From the NCBI GenBank assembly GCA_030151105.1, contig JASLEN010000250.1:1-11997 (forward strand): a stretch of DNA of 11,997 nt, in the 5' to 3' direction. Shown piece after piece: positions 1 to 7,700 of this stretch. Made by a program: the position numbers and the translations under genes. The notes below the pieces were generated by a model that worked only from the letters and a program-made list of their open reading frames with translations, made no database searches and was not told where the DNA came from. Numbering within the stretch: position 1 is the stretch's first letter; each line of letters opens with the position of its first letter. The DNA comes from Dysgonomonas sp. (GTDB lineage: Bacteria > Bacteroidota > Bacteroidia > Bacteroidales > Dysgonomonadaceae).

Positions 1-657
1 GGTTTATACCACAACGATTTAAATTCTAGAGACACTCTTGTAACAGAGTTGAACGTTTTAGCTGATTTTCAGCCAAAAGTTCCTCAAAACTACAAAGATG
101 CTGATGTTGTGATGTTAGGAAACTTACACCCATTAGTTCAAAGTAGTGTTTTAGATCAAATGGAGAAGAAACCAAAATTAGTTGTTTTAGATACTATGAA
201 TTTTTGGATGGATTGCGCTCTTCCTGAACTTTTAGACGTTATCAAACGTGTAGATGTTATTACAATTAATGACGAAGAAGCAAGACAACTTTCTGGTGAA
301 TATTCATTAGTGAAAGCTGCAGCTAAAATCCAGGACATGGGACCAAAATATGTGGTGATTAAAAAAGGAGAGCACGGCGCACTTTTATTCCATAATAGAG
401 AAGTGTTTTTTGCACCAGCTTTACCTCTAGAAGATGTTTTTGATCCAACTGGAGCTGGAGACACTTTCGCAGGTGGTTTCTCAGGATTCATTGCACAAAG
501 CGAAAACATTTCGTTCAACAACATGAAAAATGCAATTATTTACGGTTCAAATTTAGCTTCGTTTTGCGTAGAGAAATTTGGAACTGAAAGGATGGAAACA
601 TTAAGCAAAGCCGAGGTGGATATATTCTCTACTCCTACAAAAATGGAGCTAAACTAA
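1..657 (+). CDS. PfkB-family sugar kinase, 5' end outside window
   Basis: This is a ribokinase-like (PfkB) carbohydrate kinase that transfers phosphate from ATP to a sugar or nucleoside in the cytoplasm; the substrate cannot be told. The reading frame is open from base 1, so the true start lies upstream; the TTG at 49 is internal. 218 residues are visible of a usual ~300. The second PfkB signature, DPTGAGDTF, covers codons 148-156 of the visible part, and its second Asp (codon 154, bases 460-462) is the expected catalytic base, with GAG as anion hole. Upstream, VVLDTMNFWMD and VITINDEEARQLSGE match the central strand-helix of the fold. The C-terminal helix reads normally up to about SKAEV (bases 603-617). 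The last dozen residues do not look like family sequence, because the DNA there also encodes the start of a propeller fragment in another frame. The kinase core is complete, so activity may survive with an altered tail. Confidence 0.88.
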   Translation, partial: GLYHNDLNSRDTLVTELNVLADFQPKVPQNYKDADVVMLGNLHPLVQSSVLDQMEKKPKLVVLDTMNFWMDCALPELLDVIKRVDVITINDEEARQLSGEYSLVKAAAKIQDMGPKYVVIKKGEHGALLFHNREVFFAPALPLEDVFDPTGAGDTFAGGFSGFIAQSENISFNNMKNAIIYGSNLASFCVEKFGTERMETLSKAEVDIFSTPTKMELN

Positions 658-1328
658 TAGATAGGACTCATCATACTATCTGGGACTATAAGACTTCAAA
701 TGACACAGAACTTCAGTCTGCTATCCAACTACAAAACGGAGGCTATCTATTGGCGATATGCGGTAGTCCTGCAAAACTGGTAGAGTTAGACAAAACGGGA
801 AAAGTGAAAAACGAAATAAAGCTTGATCTGAAAACAGAAAACCCTCATGCTCAATTCCGTCAAGTAGCACAAGCTCAGAATGGCAATTATCTACTTCCAG
901 TCATGAGCCTTCAAAAAGTAATTGAGGTAGATCCTAAAGGCAAAGTGATTACTGAGCTTCCTGTTGCTGTTAGCGCTTTTTCTGTGTTGGAACTTAAAGA
1001 TGGGAACTTACTCTTGCCTGCAGGAGATGATCACAATTTTATAGTGGTAAATCGTCAGACAGGAGAGAAGATAAAAGAAGTAGGCAAAGCACAAATGCAA
1101 GACCTCACCCTTCATTTCATTGCTCAAATAGTGGCAGACAGCAATGAAAATCTTTTCATTACCAATTGGGATGGTCATACAAAAGGAACTATCCTAAACT
1201 CACCACAGATTATAGAATTAGACAAATCAGGTAAAGTGGTGTGGACTTTGGATGATATAGAAAAAGTTGGAAAAATATCAACGATACACATCCTCAAAGA
1301 AGCTGATTATTTAAATCTTAAAAAATGA
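615..1328 (+). pseudogene. Truncated beta-propeller (PQQ/SMP-30-like) gene, 5' part missing
   Basis: The frame ending at TGA 1326-1328 encodes about 237 residues of a repeated-blade propeller. Repeat hallmarks are NGGYLLAICG, NGNYLLPVMS, DGNLLLPAG and ENLFITNWDG, alternating with turns such as LVELDKTGKV, VIEVDPKGKV and IIELDKSGKV. The same pattern is already recognisable from base 615 (GGYILYSYKNGAKLID), overlapping the kinase's last 14 codons out of frame. The frame is open from 588 but has no ATG before 903, which lies mid-domain; the only candidates earlier are TTG codons (for example 750). The leading blades and any signal peptide are absent, while the C-terminus looks natural. I read this as the 3' remnant of a propeller gene joined to the kinase gene by deletion or recombination. 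Alternatives are an assembly chimera, or a remnant translated weakly from the TTG at 750. The family's function is unknown; related propellers are usually exported. Confidence 0.6.
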
Positions 1329-1354
1329 TTTCTGAAAGCCTTCAAAAGGATGTT

Positions 1355-1394
1355 AGATTACAAATAATATGACCAAAAGAAGATTACAAATAAT
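1355..1394 (+). repeat. 14-nt direct repeat flanking the DAHP synthase start
   Basis: The sequence agattacaaataat occurs at 1355-1368 and again at 1381-1394, offset by 26 bases. The ATG at 1369 lies directly after the first copy; the second copy encodes residues 5-9 of the protein. The first copy also lies inside a six-codon ATG-to-TAA mini-ORF (1350-1367). It looks like a short local duplication that rebuilt the translation start region. Confidence 0.7.
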
Positions 1395-2151
1395 CGCTGG
1401 ACCATGTAGTGCAGAAACTTCTGAACAGATGATGCGCACTGCAAAAGAGCTCTACGCAGTAGGTGTTCAAACCTTTCGAGCGGGTCTGTGGAAGCCACGA
1501 TCTCGTTTTGGTACTTTTGAAGGTGTTGGTAGCAAAGGCTTGGAGTGGATGAAAGATATTCAACAGGAACTAGGGATGAAAGTCATGACAGAAGTTGCTC
1601 TTCCCTCTCATGTTGAAGCTGTTCTGAAAGCAGAAATAAATGGAGTCTGGATTGGTGCTCGTACCTCTGTTAACCCTTTTTTAATGGCAGAGTTAGCAGA
1701 GTCTTTACGAGGAGTAGATATTCCAGTGTGGGTCAAAAATCCATTAGCGCCTGATTTGCAGTTATGGATTGGGGCAATAGAGCGCCTATCGCATGCAAAT
1801 GTAAAACAGCTCGGAGCTATTCATCGTGGTTTTACTTTACTCAACAATGCACCCTATCGCAACACTCCAGTGTGGGAAGTTGTGGAGCAAATGCATCAAT
1901 ATCTACCCAACCTGCCCATTCTATGCGATCCAAGTCATATAGCTGGAGTAAGTTCGTTAGTAAAAGAGATTTGCACCAAAGCTTTAGAATATCCAATTAG
2001 CGGTTTTTGTATTGAGTCACATCATCATCCCGAAATCGCATTATCTGATGCTAAACAGCAGTTAACGCCTAAAGAATTGGCTGAGATGTTGCTAAGTTTA
2101 GAGGAAAAGTACAACTCTAAGAAGCAAATAGATAGATATCCTAGCACATAA
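1369..2151 (+). CDS. 3-deoxy-7-phosphoheptulonate (DAHP) synthase, single-domain
   Basis: Condenses phosphoenolpyruvate and erythrose 4-phosphate to DAHP, the first committed step towards chorismate and aromatic amino acids, in the cytoplasm. The 260 residues form one (beta/alpha)8 barrel of the type I-beta/KDO8P-synthase family. Visible hallmarks are IAGPCSAE (9-16), RAGLWKPR (37-44), WIGART (94-99), VKNP (122-125) and LGAIHRGF (148-155). The four metal ligands are C13, H190 (in CDPSH), E216 and D227; the H-E-D spacing (26 and 11 residues) matches Thermotoga maritima DAHP synthase as I recall it. DAHP rather than KDO8P synthesis is favoured by the close likeness to the DAHPS half of Bacteroides DAHPS-chorismate mutase fusions. 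The C-terminal chorismate mutase domain of those fusions is absent: the protein stops about 17 residues after the barrel, so the mutase must be elsewhere. No regulatory extension is seen. The ATG at 1369 has no good ribosome site; the gene begins 40 bases after the propeller remnant. Confidence 0.92.
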   Translation: MTKRRLQIIAGPCSAETSEQMMRTAKELYAVGVQTFRAGLWKPRSRFGTFEGVGSKGLEWMKDIQQELGMKVMTEVALPSHVEAVLKAEINGVWIGARTSVNPFLMAELAESLRGVDIPVWVKNPLAPDLQLWIGAIERLSHANVKQLGAIHRGFTLLNNAPYRNTPVWEVVEQMHQYLPNLPILCDPSHIAGVSSLVKEICTKALEYPISGFCIESHHHPEIALSDAKQQLTPKELAEMLLSLEEKYNSKKQIDRYPST

Positions 2152-2173
2152 ATAAGTGGTTAAAGAAGAAGAG

Positions 2174-2209
2174 AAAAGGTAACAGAAAACGAATTCTGTT
2201 ACCTTTTTT
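2174..2209 (+). terminator. Strong intrinsic terminator, probably bidirectional
   Basis: A perfect 14-bp stem (aaaaggtaacagaa at 2174-2187, complement at 2194-2207) with a 6-base loop is followed by T's to 2209. On the opposite strand the stem is followed by TTTT inside the arm and a pyrimidine-rich tail (complement of 2161-2173). It lies between the convergent DAHP synthase (stop 2151) and ccsBA (stop 2243) genes and can end transcription from both sides. Confidence 0.9.
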
Positions 2210-2242
2210 ATTGATGTACACTATACTATATATTGAATGAGT

Positions 2243-4696
2243 TTAGCTTCTTTGTACTTTTCTAGAAAAGGATGATTGATAAGAAAATACAGCTAATAAT
2301 AAAACGACTATTGACCCTCCTATCAAATAGACAAAGATATTATCCACTGCATCATTTTGTCCATACGAGTGCATCCCACTCAAGAAGTAATTTACGCCAA
2401 AGAATGTCATTAAAACTGATGCAAACGACAAAGTTGACAATACGTTGAACAGCCAAACACTATACCATTTTTCAGCCAAACGAAGATGCAAAACACCTGC
2501 ATATATGACTAGAGTGATAAGTGCCCAAGTTTCTTTGGGATCCCATCCCCAATATCGTCCCCATGATTCATTTGCCCAAATAGCACCTAAAAATGTACCA
2601 ATAGTCATCAACATCAAACCTATCCAAAGTGATATTTCATTGATAGTTGTCAGTTCACGAATTCGTATCCCCAAATCATTTTTATTTGATTTAGACATTA
2701 TCATTAATATCTGATTTGTGATTCCCAAAAGACAACTGATACCAAAAAATCCATACGCTGCCACAATAACCGCCACATGAAACATCAACCAAGGAGACTT
2801 TAGTACGGGAACCAATGGATTGATTTCTGGATCCATCCAATTTAAGCCAGACACAAAGAGAATTATGCCACCAAATAGTGTTGCCAAAGCAAATGTGAGT
2901 TGGCTACTTCTCATAAAAATTAAGCCTGCAAATACTGTTGCCCAAGCCACATATACCATCGTTTCGTACGAGTTGCTCCAAGGCGCATGTCCACTTATCT
3001 GCCAACGCAAACTCATACCATAAGTATGCCAACAGAAGACAAGAATAACGCCTATAATACACCCTAACTTTAAATATCTACTCAACTTCGAATTTCTAAA
3101 GAGTGCCAAAAATGAAAGAACTAACAATATTCCTCCAAGACTGAGATAACCGATTTTAGAATACCTAAATACATCTAGACGATTGTAAGTCAACTCAGTA
3201 TTTATTTTTTGAGGTGAAATATCTAGAGTTTTGTTCTTCGAATTTTGATAAATGTGAATCATTTCTAAAATGCGATCAGGCTCGCTCCATGTTCCTGTTT
3301 GCACCGAAGCACGCACCTCACTAATATACCAAGGGAAAATTTGAGCCACCAGTAATGAGTCCTTTCCTGCAAAAGTAGAAAGATCGTCTCCAGGAGCAAA
3401 CCAAGTATGATTGGGCTCATCTTCTTTAGGGAATAGATTAATCAATTGGAAATTAAAAAGTTGATGCAAGATATTTGCTTTTTCATCTAATTTCAATAAA
3501 TCTTTGTCAAAAGCTGTACGCTCTGCAAGAGGTTTTGCGTATGCTTTCTCTGTCATTTCGTTCAACTTATAGTTCCCTTCTTCATCAAACAAATCGAGAA
3601 ACGCACAAGGTGATTTTGGCAAATCGTAGATATTTGATAGTGCTTCGTTACTATAGTCGATAAGAGGAGTTTGCATCCATACTTCTGGAAAAGTGAACAA
3701 ACTAAGCATGAACTCATCAGGAGTGAATCCATGTATCTGTGTTTTTTTAGCTATTTTTCTTAGTATTTCGGATGAAAAAGTATTGATGGGCATCATCCTA
3801 CCTGTATAGGATTGAATGGGGGTTGCTCCAAAGCTTTCGAGATGTTTAGCATCTATTGATATTTTGTGCAACTCACTAAGGATTGTAGTCGTCTTATCAT
3901 CATTCTGTGAAAAAGCAGAAGATAATGAAGCCCCTAGAAAGCAAACAATGAGGATCGCTTTCGGATTCATATTTGCCTCTCTCATTCGTCTAATCAAAAA
4001 ACGAAAACGGGATTGTGGCTCCACTAAACAATACAAGAACCCAAGCAAAAGGATGAAATAACCCACATAGGTTATGGTTCGTCCTGCCACATCTTTATTG
4101 ACTGTCAATACCGTTCCTAGCTCATCTTTATCATACGATGCTTGGAAGAAACGATAGCCTTTTAAATCTAAAACATTATTCATATAAATTCGCTCACGAA
4201 GCACCTCACCATCAATATGAATAAGCAATTCACTCTCATAAGATGAAGGACTCGATGAACCAGGATAGCGTGTAAGTGTAAACTTCACAAGTTCTACCTC
4301 AAATGGCAATGTATGTGTCTCAACCGTATTTATTACCATCTCATTACTTGATTCTCCTTGACGAATATGCAAAATGCCTTCTTCACTAAACAAATATGAA
4401 ACAGATGCTCCCACAAGAATAATGAAGAAAGCTATGTGAATAAGCATCATTCCCCATCGCTTCTTTCTATAAAATTGATGTTTTACAACCAGAGCTACAA
4501 AATTGATAACCATCAACAATTGCAACACAAAAAAACAAGGAGAATTATATACCAATGCCTTTGCAGTAGTAATGCCTTCGTATTTTTCAATAAATGTTGC
4601 AATAGCCAATCCTATAGCATAAATAACGAGTAGAACAATGGTTGTGAAATAGGACGATAGGAGTGTTTTTATTTTAGATAACATGGAGCTATTCAT
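2243..4696 (-). CDS. ccsBA: Fused cytochrome c biogenesis protein CcsBA (ResB-CcsA)
   Basis: System II cytochrome c synthetase: exports haem across the cytoplasmic membrane and joins it to CxxCH motifs on the outer face. The N-terminal ResB/CcsB part has membrane segments near residues 15-37, 53-72, 83-103 and 208-227, around a large extracytoplasmic stretch. After a further segment near 247-263 and a long soluble region, the C-terminal CcsA part (about 515-817) has multiple helices and the tryptophan-rich haem-handling motif WGRYWGWDPKETW (WGWDPKETW at 716-724). The four haem histidines can be placed: H87 (LIHIAF), H640 (MFHVAV), H737 (LHLRLA) and H776 (GMHSYG). The 640-737-776 spacing equals that of H761, H858 and H897 in Helicobacter hepaticus CcsBA as I recall it. 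The 817 residues suit the fused Bacteroidota form. The ATG at 4696 is used; a second ATG four codons later (4684) is also possible. Last gene of the minus-strand cluster, downstream of a hairpin; its clients plausibly include the two c-type cytochromes upstream. Confidence 0.95.
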   Translation of the reverse strand: MNSSMLSKIKTLLSSYFTTIVLLVIYAIGLAIATFIEKYEGITTAKALVYNSPCFFVLQLLMVINFVALVVKHQFYRKKRWGMMLIHIAFFIILVGASVSYLFSEEGILHIRQGESSNEMVINTVETHTLPFEVELVKFTLTRYPGSSSPSSYESELLIHIDGEVLRERIYMNNVLDLKGYRFFQASYDKDELGTVLTVNKDVAGRTITYVGYFILLLGFLYCLVEPQSRFRFLIRRMREANMNPKAILIVCFLGASLSSAFSQNDDKTTTILSELHKISIDAKHLESFGATPIQSYTGRMMPINTFSSEILRKIAKKTQIHGFTPDEFMLSLFTFPEVWMQTPLIDYSNEALSNIYDLPKSPCAFLDLFDEEGNYKLNEMTEKAYAKPLAERTAFDKDLLKLDEKANILHQLFNFQLINLFPKEDEPNHTWFAPGDDLSTFAGKDSLLVAQIFPWYISEVRASVQTGTWSEPDRILEMIHIYQNSKNKTLDISPQKINTELTYNRLDVFRYSKIGYLSLGGILLVLSFLALFRNSKLSRYLKLGCIIGVILVFCWHTYGMSLRWQISGHAPWSNSYETMVYVAWATVFAGLIFMRSSQLTFALATLFGGIILFVSGLNWMDPEINPLVPVLKSPWLMFHVAVIVAAYGFFGISCLLGITNQILMIMSKSNKNDLGIRIRELTTINEISLWIGLMLMTIGTFLGAIWANESWGRYWGWDPKETWALITLVIYAGVLHLRLAEKWYSVWLFNVLSTLSFASVLMTFFGVNYFLSGMHSYGQNDAVDNIFVYLIGGSIVVLLLAVFSYQSSFSRKVQRS

Positions 4697-4710
4697 AGTT
4701 TTAGGTTCAA

Positions 4711-4745
4711 ATTAAAATCGAGTAGAAGAAATATCTCCTACTCGA
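4711..4745 (-). terminator. Hairpin with T-tract between the HzsA-like gene and ccsBA
   Basis: Read on the minus strand, an 8-bp perfect stem (TCGAGTAG / CTACTCGA) continues through four further pairs (GAGA / TCTT, one G-T) around the loop TATT, and is followed by TTTTAATTTG. This is a good intrinsic terminator shape. It starts 14 bases after the stop codon of the 1331-residue protein gene and ends about 15 bases before the ccsBA ATG. It may end most transcripts, or attenuate so that ccsBA is made at a lower level than the cytochrome genes. Confidence 0.75.
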
Positions 4746-4759
4746 CTCTAAAATATATA

Positions 4760-7700
4760 TTAATTCTCAATTATTAGACGGAAACCGACATTATGTACAC
4801 GCTGCCATGGATAATAGGCTTTTCGTGCATAGGCTGTAGAGAATTTTGGTCGCTCAATGTACGAACCTCCTCTTGCTACCTTATATTCTGATGTCGCTTT
4901 CGATTTTTCATTGTATGGATATGGCAAATAGTCCGATCGTGTCCACTCTCCAATATTACCATGCATACTATACAATCCAAATGGGTTGGCTTCGAATTTC
5001 TTCGAGTCTGTTTGTATCATATACCCATCATCAACATCCTCCGCTTTTGGCAAATATGTGTAATATTTATACCACATCGATTTATCGGACATTGGCTGAG
5101 GATCTATTCCACTAACAGCAAACTGACTGGTTGACTTATCTGCTAAATTTTCTTTTTTACCAAAGTCAGCATTCAATCCTCCGAACCAGAAGTCATTATC
5201 GCTTCCTGCTCTACAAGCCCACTCCCACTGCGCCTCAGTAGGTAGAGTAAATTGAATTCCTGTTTTTTCACTCAGCTTATGACAATAATCCATTGCATCT
5301 TGATAGCTAACTCTGATCACAGGCTGTTCAGGAAGATTAGCTCTATAGCCAGCCAATACGTGGTCTTTCCACAACTGATCTACATATCTACTGTCATGTT
5401 CAGGTTTTAGAACTGCATACTGCTCGTTAGTGATTTCAACCTCTGCCATCCAAAATGATTTTCCTACTTTCACCTTAGATATAGGATAAGCATCCGATTC
5501 ACCACTATAACTACCCATAACAAATTCACCAGCAGGAATCTGAACAAAAGTAATATTTACACCTGGTGCTATTTCTATCACTTTTTTCTCACCACCTTCT
5601 TTCGCTTGCAACTCTTTTGCCTGAGTAGCATCAAATGGCCAACCTTTCACCTTCACCTCTTTGCGTTTCACTTCAGGAAGAGGCTCTGGTTTTACAGGAG
5701 TTATTGTTCCTTTTGACTTCAAATGAGCAGTATAGTCTGTGATTTCTTGTTGCCAATCAACACCCATTCCACCTGCATATTTATTCGTCAACTCAATACG
5801 ACGTGCAATTTGATCATATCCTTTGTTGGGGAACTGCTCTGTTTTATTTGCATTGAAATAACCTTTGTCTGGAGCATTATAATCAATCCAATTGTAAAAT
5901 GTTTTCCACTCCTTATCGGTCAATTTCACATTGTGGTGTCCCTTTTTCAATATACGAATCAACTCACTTGTGTTTGCATGATATTCGTATGGTTGTAACA
6001 CTACAATATCAGCTTCAGGTCCTTGACGGTGTACATAAGGATGAAGATTAAGATAAGATGTTCCATATCCTAGTTTATCTTTTGTACCTCCACGTAGGTC
6101 AAATGCTGCACCTTCGCCATTGTGGCAAGCAATACAAGCACGATCTAATACTGGTTGTACTTCCAAATCGAAAGTAAACGAACGAATACCTCCTTCTGGC
6201 TCTTTAAGCGGCTGTGCTACTTTTTGTGAAGCAATTGTTCTTTTAGGAATAGGAATTTGATTTTGATCTTCATGACATCCAATACAAGACACCACCTCGC
6301 CAGGTTGCCCTGTAAACCAACTTCTCATCCACTGAACAGCTGCTCCATCCTTGTCAACAGGTTGGATGGACACAGGAGTATTGGCTGGAATTTTAAACAA
6401 TACAGAACCATCTTCTTCTACAGGAATTGTTCCAATATTACGTTTAATATCCCATCCACTTTGGATACCATGCCAGTTGTGATCTGATGTTGTTTGTAGG
6501 TAAGCATATTCATAAGCATGTAAACGCAATTCTTTTACTGTTCCCTTAGGAATATTACGTAGTCCTTCGCCTTCGTAAATATCTTGTATAAATACCGTCG
6601 CTTCCTTGTCACCAAGTTTTACTCTATCTGGAATAACTGGAGGAGTTTTTGTTGTTCTCACTAAGATCGGACTAATATATCCTTCTCCTTCTATCTTTTG
6701 AATAGGTGTAACATTATCAAAAACATCGACTAAGTAAATTCCCCAAAGATCATCAGGACTAAGTTTTCCTGCTACCAGATAGTAAGAGTCATTGATTGGT
6801 GTAGGTTTTATAAATTGTGGCCAAACACCATCTACTAACTCGTCTCTAACAATCTCTACAATTTCACGATTGCGAAAAGGAATTTCTTGCGTCATTCCAG
6901 CAGCACCTTTACGAGCTTTGTTGGGATCAAAAATAATCAAACGTCCCGAACGAGCCACACCATGATGTCCTGAGATAATTCCAACAAAAGCTGAAGATTG
7001 ACCAGGAAGAGGTTGAATATCAAATGTTGAGTTAGGAAACATATTTCCACTACCCCACAATGCTTTATTCTCTGTTCCATCAGGATTCATATGCATTACA
7101 ATACGTGAGTAGTAGTGTGTTAGATCTGTATATTCCCAACGGGTGTACATTACACGTCCATTATTCATCAATACAGGATTCCAGTTTGCATCCTGATCGA
7201 ATGTTAAACGGCGCATATCTTTATTTTTAGGATTATAAAGCACCATATTTCCAACAGGGTCACTACCGCTAACACAAGGTACACCTTGGTATCCAATATT
7301 AGAGTTAGCTATAACTCTACCATCAGGCAACCAAGTACCATCATAGAACTCTAAGTCTGGTTCTAACATTTCCATCATAGGAGCTGTAGAACCATCTGCA
7401 AGATTAGTTTCATGCAAGTTCCAACGATTATCTTCCATTGTGGCAGTAAACATCACTTTTTGTCCATTCCAATGCAACTTCAAATCAGCAATAGATGACG
7501 TATTCTTAGGTTTATACACCGTACGCATCTTAGGTTGATTGCGAAGATCTGTCAATTCTATAACCGAAGCATCAAAACCTGTGCGTCTTGCCGACTCTTG
7601 ATTACTCCAATTGTTGGCTTGTGTTCCAAGAGATGGAGCCATAGCTTTGCGAGCGTTAGCTCCAAGTATATAGCGTGAGGCCACAATCTTACCATCATCT

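Noticed and set aside
156..524. 122-codon open frame on the minus strand inside the kinase gene
   Set aside because: It lies fully antisense to well-conserved PfkB sequence, and its translation shows no family-like pattern. It is a shadow of the kinase codon usage.
603..660. Programmed frameshift joining kinase and propeller into one protein
   Set aside because: No X XXY YYZ slippery heptamer is in register, and propeller-like sequence begins upstream of the only A-run (639-643). A recombination scar explains the overlap better.
4697..4712. Bacteroidota -7 box (TTAATTTG) directly upstream of ccsBA
   Set aside because: It deviates from TAnnTTTG and would place the transcription start almost on the ATG, with no -33 element; it is more simply the T-tract of the hairpin.
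4760..5575. Active formylglycine-generating enzyme
   Set aside because: Both active-site cysteine positions are substituted (Glu and Ser), and no sulfatase gene is nearby.
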